Assembly (NCBI RefSeq): GCF_949987535.1
Contig: NC_080081.1
Coordinates: forward strand, 53,020,153-53,084,152
DNA: 64,000 nucleotides
Reading direction: 5' to 3'
Origin: Balaenoptera acutorostrata
Lineage: Eukaryota; Chordata; Mammalia; Artiodactyla; Balaenopteridae
The notes under the pieces are model-generated. The model was not told the DNA's origin, ran no database searches, and saw only the letters and a list, made by a program, of their open reading frames with translations. A program made the translations under genes and the position numbers. This document shows positions 55,510 to 64,000 of this stretch, one piece after another; within the stretch, counting starts at the first letter, position 1, and every line of letters begins with the position of its first letter.

Positions 55510-57985
55510 AATATATTTTCAAAGTGCAAAATATTTCTCACATATCAAATGAGTAATAAATTTGGAAATTGCTAAAAATTCTGACAAACTTCTCTCAACC
55601 ACCGCTTTTGAAATAAAAGCATTGAACATTTTTTTAACCTTTATGTAAAAAGAGAGTGCTAGAGTATTTAACAGCCTGTCTGCCAATATAAAAATGTCAA
55701 TCTAATATCAAAATACATTTCAATATAATGTATTTTACTGTAAAATTATATATTTCAACATGAAAGAGAATATTAACTATCAATCATTATACATGTAATA
55801 TATAAGTAATATAAGTAGGAGAGGAAGAGAAACTATAAGGCAGCTATATAAAATAAATCATTTATTATTCTTCATTTTTACTTCATTCACACATATCCAA
55901 AAAGCAAGCATATTTCCTTAACATCATCACGGGCTAGAAGTGCAAACAGGCATAGAGAAGTTTAACATCAGTTTAAAAATATTTGTCTCTAGTGAAATTA
56001 TGAAAACATTAGTTCCCTAAATAACGATCTCAGAACTTATTAGTTTTTAGTTTGTTAAATACATGATGTGCCTCGTCCTTTTGGTATTTGAATTACTCTT
56101 TTGCCAGCATCGTATCTGAGACTGAAGAAGTTGCTTTTGAATCTCTTGTAAAGTTCAAGTTTAAGGCTTATGATAAACCTAAGCTGATTCTCAGTGCACC
56201 CTTTAAATTCTTGGGTTATGCCAAAACCTAATTTTTTGCTCAAAGGAATGATAAAAGAACTAAGAGCTTGAAGTGAAGGTAACCTCCCCAAAGGGTGAGT
56301 AAATACCACGATTGCAAGTGTGCAGCATTCTGAAGAGTGGACCTTTGCCAGATTTAGGTGGTTGTGGGTCTCTGGAAGTTTGCATCATGGATAAATAAGA
56401 AGGATAACACAAAAAGAAATATTAGACAGTGAACACTGCAAAGATAAATAAAAATGGAGAATTGAGTGGTGAAAAATAAATATGCTTTTAAAAGCAGAAG
56501 GATTTAAGTCACTTCTGTGATTAACCTTTAACCCTCCCAAATCAGTTCACAGGAGAAGCTCAGTGCCTGATGTTTTATTGTTTTACTGCTACTCTTTTTC
56601 CAAAGTCAGTGTCTTTGAAAGCATCTGAATTGATAAGGAATTAAGTCCTTCTGTGTATGTGTTCGACTTAATGGACAATGCATTATCTGAACTGCAAGAA
56701 AAGCTTGCAAGTTTAAAATCAGAGAATATGTCACTGACTGGTAACTGTGCAAATGAAGACACAGCAAAGGCACAATACTGACCTCTTAGTAATATTTCTC
56801 TTGTAATCCTACTTCAGTAAGCAAGCACTGACATGGAGTCATTATGATATTACAGGAGAAGCAGGCTTTTGAAATATTCTATGTGCTATTTTTTAAAGAA
56901 TTAACCTAAAAAAAAAACTTTCCAGGGCTATCTGAATCTCCATAGGCTACAAACATCACTCTTTGGTTCATTTGCTAATAGGCATAAAATCTACATAATA
57001 ATATTAAAATTGCTGTAGGATGACAGTAAAAAAGGAAAAAATAGTGAGATAATTAAGTGCATAAACTTCTATTACATATCATCTTCACTTAAGCATGCAA
57101 AAATCCATAAAATTTGTAGAGGAATGAGGGCAAAATTTCACTCATTTCCAATAGCATCAGCAGTGAATTTCACCAAGGATAAGGGAAGACCAAAAGCACC
57201 CCTTAAGATTTGTATCTCCTGCTTTAACCTTTATTAAATATATGTCTTTCTCCTCTCCTGTGTACTTGTGTGCCCCTTCTACACTTTAACTGGTTTTTAT
57301 TCTTATGGTCCTTAGACTCGATTCTTGAGAAACAAAGTTCTTTGGAGCTATTTTCTTTCTCCAATAGTAATTTCTAGAAATCATGCTTTTGAAATTCCTA
57401 ATTATTAAGATGTGTTTGAGCTGTGTTTAATGAGAAAAGTTTGTAGTCTCTTCTGCTGAGTATTATCTAGCTTTTTAGGGTTGATATGTTTCAATGTTAG
57501 ATTAATGAGGGAAGGGTAGTGAGGGTCAGAAAGGAATTAATAATTTACAATAATCCAGAACATAAATTGTTCTTCTTAGTTCTACTTTTGTCACTTTTCA
57601 TACCTAAGGGAAGGTGTATTCTTTCAAATCCAGTTATACTTGCAGAGTGAAGCTGTTGCAGAGTTGAGAAAAAGATCATTAATATCCTGGGGATCCATGC
57701 TTACTTCACTTTTATTTAAACTAGCACTGAAGTCTCACATTTATTATGGAACTACTGAGAATCTGGAAAACTCCACATAAAATATCAGTCATAGAAATTT
57801 TTATAATGAACTGTAAAGTGTATCTCAATGTCTATTTCAAAAGCAATTTGATGAATACAGAAAAGGTCAAACTAAAAATAACTAGACTGAATCAGTTATA
57901 AGTGTAGTAACGTATGCCTCATTTAATAATGAACTTTAAATTTGCACCACAGTTTAAGTAGTATCATGAATGCTAATTCTGACAG
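55510..57985. other. Unassigned, largely unique-looking sequence
   Basis: About 2.5 kb without a recognised repeat. 56560-56770 in particular is balanced in composition, free of simple repeats and without repeat-family phrases. No frame above 84 codons (56055-56309, minus), and no homology recognised. Confidence 0.5.
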
Positions 57986-57989
57986 CAAA

Positions 57990-58730
57990 GGGTATGAACT
58001 ACCTGTTGACTCGCACCCGACACAAGATCGGGTAGTTATGAGCTAATGAAACCCTGATGTACCAGAAGGTGAATGACTGACGTGAGTGGGCTGCTGGGAA
58101 GAAACTGCAGTAGCGCTGTGACACATTCAGAATGACACCGTGTCCTGAAACAGAAGGGGCTGTGATCCCATCTGTTGGTAAAGTCTAACTGCTTCAGTTA
58201 AAACCTCGCTATGTAGGCAACATACTTCCTAGGAGATATATATGTATATTTTTTATCTCCATAAACATTCAAATGTTACAAGTGCTAAACAGTTTCCGGT
58301 TCTCCTTACATATGTATGCGGTTAGCTATTTCTAAAAGGTTTCGCTAAATATTGTTGACACATTGAGGTAACAATAAAGACTTGCATGTGGGGATTGTAG
58401 GATAGTCATTTTTACCCAAGAACGGATTCAAAGTTTCTGAGCGTGATGATGTCCATGAAGATTTGTTTTAACAATTTTGCATCCATTGTACTGATCAAAT
58501 GGAAATTTAATTTATGCTTGTTACAATTCAGAAAATCAAAGGGAGCCCTAAGCATTGACTCTGATAAAGCTAATGTTGTTAATGTGAACATACTTTTAAA
58601 TGTATATTCTATAAAGTCTGTACTTTATTATACTCCCCAACCATTGGAACCTTATGAAAACGAATCAGTTTTTCGTGTGTCTCTGTCTCTTTTGAGGACG
58701 TCTCCATAGCCCTAAAGCGTTTCCCCTCTT
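57990..58730. other. Non-repeat block retaining many CpG dinucleotides
   Basis: I count 16 CpGs in about 740 bases (for example gactcgcacccga at 58009, gatcggg at 58027, agcgctg at 58112, ttccggtt at 58294, aaagcgt at 58714), against very few in the neighbouring kilobases. No SINE or other repeat explains them. It is not a CpG island by density. The 88-codon frame 58443-58709 has no identifiable domain. A conserved regulatory element, or an old regulatory exon, would fit; this is inference. Confidence 0.4.
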
Positions 58731-58734
58731 TATA

Positions 58735-59285
58735 TAGTTGGCCTTTTAATTTGTGCCATGGGAGTGAAAGATAAGCAACAGCAATTTAAAAAAAGGAAAG
58801 GGTTGACTTTCACAAAAAGTCCTATTCTAGAAGGCAATATTAAAGCAAAGAGCAATCAGATGAAGTAAAACATACACACACAAATATTCTTGCACACACT
58901 AGAAGTAAGGGGCATTTGAAGTATGTATTTCAAATTATTCCTTTCTTGTTCCTTTAGGAAATCTTGATAATATTGGTATGGCATAACACTCTAAATATTT
59001 GGTAAAGTTTTTATCTTAGTCAAGAAATGACTTTATTTTAAAACTAAGTTTCCACATAACTTAACTAGGTTTACTTAGTACTTAGAAAATTGGAGGAAAA
59101 CCACAAAAGTATTAATCCTCAGGTCAATTTCTATGTTTCTTCTTCTAATGCCCCCAGCTACAATCATGACAATAAATAACAATGATCCCTATATCCACAA
59201 CTGAGAATATTTCCAATTTCCCAAAAGAAATGATTTTGAGTAATTCATTTTCATTTGTTTGTGGGACAAAGTTCATACCTTATGA
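58735..59285. other. Unassigned non-coding sequence
   Basis: No gene or repeat recognised. Confidence 0.5.
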
Positions 59286-59289
59286 CTAA

Positions 59290-60250
59290 TGAAGAGATAC
59301 TCAAAAATGCTTTCTGTGCCCCTACTATGTATTGTACACTAGGAATAAAAAGCTGAACAAACTATCGATTCTCACAGGAATTACAATTTTGTTAGCTATA
59401 AATCAAATAATCATATGGATACAAATTAAATTTAGACAAACATTTACATACATAATTTAAGTAGATGTTAATGTAATGATTAATGATCATGTAATGATTG
59501 CATGACTTACTGTAAAATGATGAAGTGAGCAACTTTCTACAAAGGGGAGGGCAAAGGGGAGCAGGAAATGTGATTCTATTGGAGAGTTTAACTGAGAAAA
59601 ATAACCCAGTTTGGAGGTTTGAGGAAGGTGTCCAAAACAAATCAGACTTCAGCTGCTATCCAAAGCAAACGAAGGCCATAACTAACCAAGTGAGTTTAGT
59701 GAAATAAACCCACTCAAGGAAGGATCTAGTGTGTGCAAAACTCCATGGTGATAAAGACAGGGACGTGTCCCGGAAACTGAAGGGAAGCCTAGAATACACT
59801 GGAGAAGCTGGAAGGACCATACTGTGGAAGGTCTTGCTAATCAGTTTAATGATCTTGCTTTTTATCTACAATCCAGTGAAATGCTAAGGGCCATGCCAGA
59901 GTGTTAGAGCATGAAGTCAAACTTAGACACAAACAGGCCTGGGTGTAAGAGAGACTGCTTGCTGACTTTAGCCACAGTGGCAAGTGGGAACAAGAGCCAG
60001 GCTGAGGTGAGGCTGTTGGAGATGCTGAAATGAGGCTGGAGAAAAAAGTAGAGGTAAGAATATGTAAGCCAGGTTGCCATAATATTTTAAATGACAATAA
60101 GTATTTATCAGTGGAGACTTTACTAGGGCTGTTTTGGAGAAGCTGTGAAACCAGAAGTCATATTAGAGTGTGTTGAATGGTGAATGGGAGGGGAAAGAAA
60201 CAATTGCAGAAGTAATACATGAGAATCGGGACATTTAGAAAGAAGGCATA
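59290..60250 (-). mobile_element. L2 LINE, antisense, interrupted
   Basis: The antisense L2 3' terminus is at 59305-59390 ('tctgtgcccctactatgtattgtacactaggaat', 'agctgaacaaac'). It continues with 'gtgtgcaaaactccatgg', 'tactgtggaaggtcttgctaatcag' and 'atcttgctttttatctacaatccagtgaaatgct'. The stretch 59560-59700 is poorly matched and may be an unrecognised insertion. Confidence 0.6.
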
Positions 60251-60458
60251 TGCCAAAAGGAAAACAAATTCAATGCTCCATACTCTGACCCTTTTCTTTG
60301 AACTCTACGTTGGATTGAGTGTTCTCCTATCAAATACCTGCCATATGAATATTTTTGTACTTGTGTATTTGAACCATTTTTTCTTAGAGTTTCATTAAGA
60401 TACATTCCAAGAAACTAAAATAAAATAAAATGAAACATTCATGAAAAATGTTTTCCAA

Positions 60459-60459
60459 A

Positions 60460-60490
<31 letters not shown>
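60459..60490. repeat. (CA)n microsatellite
   Basis: Sixteen uninterrupted CA units. Confidence 0.95.
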
Positions 60491-60494
<4 letters not shown>

Positions 60495-60921
60495 ATGTTT
60501 CTAATGTCTCCTTTGATTGTACACAGCTGGATCCATTTCTGCATATAATCTGTTGTGAAATGCCATTTCAGGATTTGTAATTGAAGAAGTCAGGGCTCAC
60601 ACAGATACGTAAATTAGAAAAAGGAGGACTTCAGGGACCATATGAAAGAGTCTTTAGGGGACCTCCATGCACACTTTGACAAGCACTGATTAAAGAATTA
60701 AATACACCTCACACATTAAATATGGCAATATGTTTAATTTATGAAAGTTACCTTGCAGATATGGACTATGTTTATGCTAAGAGTAAGACCCCATTAAAAA
60801 ATAAATTCTTTCCTAAATCTTCTAGCTAAAAATATTTCCCAATATACAACACTTTCAACACAACTGGTAAAATTATTTTGGTTTTAATTGTCTATCTTTC
60901 AGAAGTCCTGCCTTCCTTCCC

Positions 60922-60946
60922 TTTTTTTTTTTTTTTTTTTTTTTTT
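60922..60946. repeat. (T)25 homopolymer
   Basis: Twenty-five T's. No L1 or SINE body follows it, so its origin is unclear. Confidence 0.9.
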
Positions 60947-61519
60947 CCCAGTAGCCAACCACAATGCCATGCACATAATGGGATTTTGGTAATTTTAAAT
61001 AAGATTGAATATTTATATCTCTTACATTATATTTGGCATCAAATTATTATTATCAAACTTCATGGTTACATACTGCAAGCTATATGTTATCATAGTATGA
61101 TTTTTGTAGGTTTTTTCTTCCCCTTGAAAGTGAAATAAATAAGCATGAAGCATTTTAACAATAACTGTGGATAAAGGTGCTTTGATCAATGATACATTAT
61201 GCCTTCTTTTCTAATAAGGCTTCCATGGTAAGCAATGATTTATGATTTTATTGCTTAACTGTGTTGTAATTATCAGCCATTAATAGTAATCTGATTTTCC
61301 TTATGTTAATTATATGACACTGCTTTATATACATGGCATTACATGCATTGGTTGTATTGATATTTTCATTTTACTAAGTAATTTAACACAAGGTAGTGCC
61401 CTGAGTTAGTGCCCTTTGAAGATAATTCTGTCTTGGAAAAACCACCCTTCCCTCCATAAGGTCTATCATAGTTTGTTGAGGTAACGAGTATATATGGAAA
61501 GGACAATAAGCCCTTTTGC

Positions 61520-61753
61520 CAGTGCTGTCCATTAGAGCTAGAATGTGAACCACATATATAATTTTAAATATCCTAGAAGCCATATTACACAAATAAAGGA
61601 AACAGAGGAAATTAATTTTAATAACATTGTATCTAACCCAATGTATCTAAAATATTATCATTTTAATGTATAAGTGATATAAAAATTATTAGCAATCTGT
61701 CAAATCATTTTTATCATTCTGAGTGTGTATTTTATAACACATCTCAATTTGAA
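61520..61753 (+). mobile_element. hAT-like (MER58-type) transposon, left part
   Basis: It begins with a hAT-Charlie style terminal repeat cagtgctgtcc (61520-61530) and follows the consensus of a known non-autonomous element: 'gaatgtgaaccacatatataattttaaat', 'agaagccatattac', 'gaaattaattttaataac', 'aacccaatgtatctaaaatattatcattttaa', 'acacatctcaatttgaac'. The right part resumes at about 62950. The family name is from memory of the consensus and could be a relative. Confidence 0.65.
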
Positions 61754-61905
61754 CATGAACATTTTGTTGAAAATATTTGATCTATACTTAGATTTAATAA
61801 AATTTACAGTTGAAAAAGTGGATTCATATGCTGAAGCTGTTCCTGAGATATTTAAAAGTTTTCCAGCAAACAAACTGAACAGAGAATCAATATTAAAATT
61901 TAAAT
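61754..61905. other. Unassigned sequence inside the nested region
   Basis: Between the left hAT part and the L1 are about 150 bases with a 60-codon plus frame (61725-61907) of no recognised homology. It may be hAT interior sequence or the start of the L1. Confidence 0.35.
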
Positions 61906-61909
61906 AAAA

Positions 61910-62068
61910 ATGTTTGCAAACCATCTCTCTGAGAAGAGGTTAATATCCAAAGTGTATAGTGTACTCTTACAACTGAATAGCAAAAAAAAAAAAAAAAATT
62001 GACAGAAAGAGACAAATACTGTATGATGTCACTTATATATGGAATCTAAAAAGCCAAACTCATAGAAA
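61910..62068 (+). mobile_element. L1 fragment, sense, left of the LTR
   Basis: 'ccatctctctgagaagaggttaatatccaaagtg' and, after an A17 run (61982-61998), 'gacaaatactgtatgatgtcacttatatatggaatctaaaaa' are L1 ORF2 and 3' UTR sequence. Continuation of the same L1 is at 62568. Confidence 0.7.
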
Positions 62069-62567
62069 TGTTACCGAACAAAAACTTGGGTGTGCCAGCC
62101 CACACGCAGTAAAGCCAATCAACTGATACCAGTTTGGGGTTGTGGTGAAGGGTGCAGCATTTATTGTAAGGAACCATAATAGCAGTCTGTGACAGCTAGT
62201 GCTCAAAAAGCCCACACTCCCTGATGGGTTTCAGCAAAGCATTTTTAAAGGCCAGGTGAGGGAGGGGAGTCCAAGGGTGTGTGATCAGCTCATGCACAAT
62301 TCTCTGATTGGTTGATGGTGAGGTAACAGGGCCATGTCACAGGGGTTAACATTATCAATCCTTAGGCTCCAGTAGGTGTGGGGCAACATGCTCATGGTCG
62401 TCAAGTAGTTAATTTCTTCAATTTGGTGGGAGTTTTAGCACCTGTAAAGCAACTCAGGAATTGTGCATCATATACTATTATCTAGGTACTTCAGAGAGGA
62501 GCTAAAGCAAAGGATATGGAGAAGGGGTCTGCCTCAGGAAAGCCCCATAGGGTCCTACTTCGTTAGA
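62069..62567 (-). mobile_element. Solo LTR (class I ERV-like), antisense, inside L1
   Basis: The block begins tgttaccgaac on the plus strand and ends ttcgttaga, imperfect inverted ends of an LTR. On the minus strand a polyadenylation signal lies in 'caataaatgctgcaccc' (plus-strand gcatttattg near 62158). A 4-bp duplication gaaa (62065-62068 and 62568-62571) fits class I retroviruses. L1 sequence is continuous once it is removed ('actcatagaaa' + 'tggagagtagaatggtgg'). About 499 bp; no viral genes. Confidence 0.75.
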
Positions 62568-62930
62568 GAAATGGAGAGTAGAATGGTGGTTACCAGAAGT
62601 GGAAGGGGGTGGGAGAAATGGACAGATATTGGTCAGAGGGTACAAACTTCCAGTTATAAGATGAATAAGATCTGGGAGCCTAATGTACATCGTGGTGACT
62701 ATAGTTCACAATATTGTATTACATACTTGGAAGTTGTTAATACAGTAAATCTTACATGTTCTCACCACACACACACACACACCACACACTCACACACAGT
62801 GGTAATTATGAGAGTGATAGAGGAATAAGCTTTCTTATGGCAATCATTTCCTAACACATACATGTATTAAATCATCACATTGTACACAATAAACTGCCAA
62901 CTATATCTTGATAAAGCTAGGAAAAAACTT
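62568..62930 (+). mobile_element. L1 3' UTR, sense, right of the LTR
   Basis: 'agagtagaatggtggttaccag', 'gacagatattggtcagagggtacaaacttccagttataagatgaataagatctggg', 'gtgactatagttcacaatattgtatt' and 'taaatcttacatgttctcacc' are the L1 3' UTR. The end near 62930 lacks a clean poly-A. A (CA)n lies inside. Confidence 0.8.
62764..62799. repeat. (CA)n-rich microsatellite in the L1 3' UTR
   Basis: Two CA runs separated by cacact, at the point where this L1 family normally carries cacaca. Confidence 0.85.
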
Positions 62931-62949
62931 ATATTCAAGTTACTTACAT

Positions 62950-63035
62950 TAAAATTAAAAAATCATTTCTCAGTTTCATTAGCCACATTTAAATTAACTA
63001 CATGTGGCTAATGGCTACTCACCTCAATACCACAA
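62950..63035 (+). mobile_element. hAT-like (MER58-type) transposon, right part
   Basis: 'aaaatcatttctcagtttcattagccacattt' and 'ctacatgtggctaatggctac' match the right end of the element that starts at 61520. The terminal inverted repeat is decayed, so the end is approximate and an 8-bp duplication cannot be confirmed. Confidence 0.6.
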
Positions 63036-63044
63036 CTTAAAAGT

Positions 63045-63640
63045 GATCATTTTACTGTTTATAGATTTATCAGTGTATTTAATGGCATTTGACTCAAATA
63101 CTGCCATTGGCATGAAGATAGAAACTCTTCCTAATTTTGTATCCTATTTAAATATTTTAAAATACACACTATTAAACAAAACACATTGTTATTATTTGTA
63201 AACATTTGACATAATGTCTTTGAATAAAAATATTTCCTATTTTACCTGTAAAGTATTTTTCTCCTTTAAGCAAGTGCATTTTTTTCTTGAACCAGTGGGT
63301 GAGGAAGAGAATAGCAACTTTTCCAGGGACAAAATTAAATCAACCAAACCAGTCAATGAGGTAGACAGATGATAGTTGAATCTGGATATCATATTTTCTA
63401 CATGTCCATCCAGCACAAATTTCATAAATTATAGAAGTGTCTGATGGTTTTGTAGAAGTGATAGTGTAGTAAGGGGCTAAGATTATGAATCTTATTATCT
63501 TATGACCTTAATTATGTATTATTATCCTAATGTTTAATACACTAAATACATTAATACATTAATGTGTTGTCGTTTAGCTTGGATGGTTCTGTAGAGAAAA
63601 TACACTTAGAAAACTTAGAATTTGCAGTGTCATTGATAAC
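63045..63640. other. Unassigned non-coding sequence
   Basis: No gene or repeat recognised. Confidence 0.5.
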
Positions 63641-63644
63641 ATTT

Positions 63645-64000
63645 CTTTCTTTTTTTTTTAAATTTTTTTAAACACCTTTATTGAAGTATAATTGCTTTAC
63701 AATGGTGTGTTAGTTTCTACTTCATAACAAAGTGAATCAGTTATACATATACATATGTTCCCATATCTCTTCCCTCTTGCATCTCCCTCCCCCCCACCCT
63801 CCCCATCCCACCCCTCTAGGTGGTCACAAAGCACCAAGCTGATCTCCCTGTGCTATGAGGCTGCTTCCCACTAGCTATCTATTTTACATTTGGTAGTCTA
63901 TATATGTCCATGACACTCTCTCACTTTGTCACATCTCACCCCTCCCCCTCCCCATATCCTCAAGTCCATTCTCTAGTAGGCCTGTGTCTTTATTCCAGTC
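63645..64000 (-). mobile_element. Young cetacean-type L1, 3' UTR, antisense, cut by the window end
   Basis: A T-rich tail (about 63649-63668) is followed by the well-preserved antisense L1 3' UTR: 'tttattgaagtataattgctttacaatggtg', 'ttctacttcataacaaagtgaatcag', 'ccacccctctaggtggtcacaaagcacc', 'catatcctcaagtccattctctag'. Divergence is low, so this is among the youngest L1 insertions here. The 5' end and the right duplication lie outside the window. Confidence 0.9.

Larger units (their letters stand above)
60255..61515. other. Unassigned; includes (CA)n and a T-run
   Basis: Apart from the two simple repeats listed separately, no repeat family was recognised. 61195-61345 looks unique and rich in TAAT-type motifs. 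Confidence 0.5.

Overview
The window looks like gene-free, AT-rich nuclear DNA from a mammal, most probably a cetacean (whale, dolphin or porpoise). Three features point there. (1) Three insertions of a tRNA-derived SINE with the CHR-type head and tail found in whales and hippos (3991-4269, 41464-41755, and a dimer at 14668-15316). (2) L1 elements whose 3' untranslated region matches the young artiodactyl/cetacean L1, including one running off the right edge (63645-64000). (3) I found no ruminant Bov-A or BovB elements and no pig PRE-1 SINE, which 64 kb of a ruminant or pig genome should contain. The species cannot be fixed, and hippopotamus is not excluded.

I could not support any host protein-coding exon, processed gene copy, tRNA, rRNA or snRNA gene. 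The longest ATG-started frame is 154 codons, at 47780-48244, in a pyrimidine-rich tract. Every frame that resembles a known protein belongs to a decayed L1 ORF2 (endonuclease, reverse transcriptase or C-terminal Cys-rich region). The annotation is therefore mainly a map of transposon fossils, simple repeats and the unassigned sequence between them.

Layout. 0-9.6 kb: mostly unassigned, with an antisense LTR-like block, old L1 pieces, one full SINE and a MIR. 9.6-15.3 kb: a solo LTR, the 5' portion of an old L1 in antisense, and the dimeric SINE. 16.8-20.7 kb: L1(-), then L2(+), then a long rearranged L1(-). 21-28 kb: AT-rich unassigned sequence with a weak L2 and L1 ORF2 pieces. 28.2-34.3 kb: MIR, an LTR split by a hAT element with perfect 8-bp target duplications, another MIR, an inverted pair of L2 copies around a (TA)n tract, and a 5'-truncated L1 carrying a foreign 326-bp insert. 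34.6-36.8 kb: two further LTRs. 39.3-43.9 kb: antisense L1 with a young SINE inside. 49-52 kb: MIR and L2 tail to tail, with an L1 inside the L2 zone. 58.0-58.7 kb: a non-repeat block that has kept many CpGs. 59.3-60.3 kb: L2(-). 61.5-63.0 kb: a three-layer nest (LTR in L1 in hAT-like element). 63.6-64 kb: a young L1 3' end.

No genes work together here. The most informative items are the insertions whose target duplications can be read directly, because they give relative ages, and a few unique blocks that could be regulatory. Family names come from recognising consensus sequence by eye, not from a database search. Boundaries without a stated target duplication are uncertain by tens of bases.
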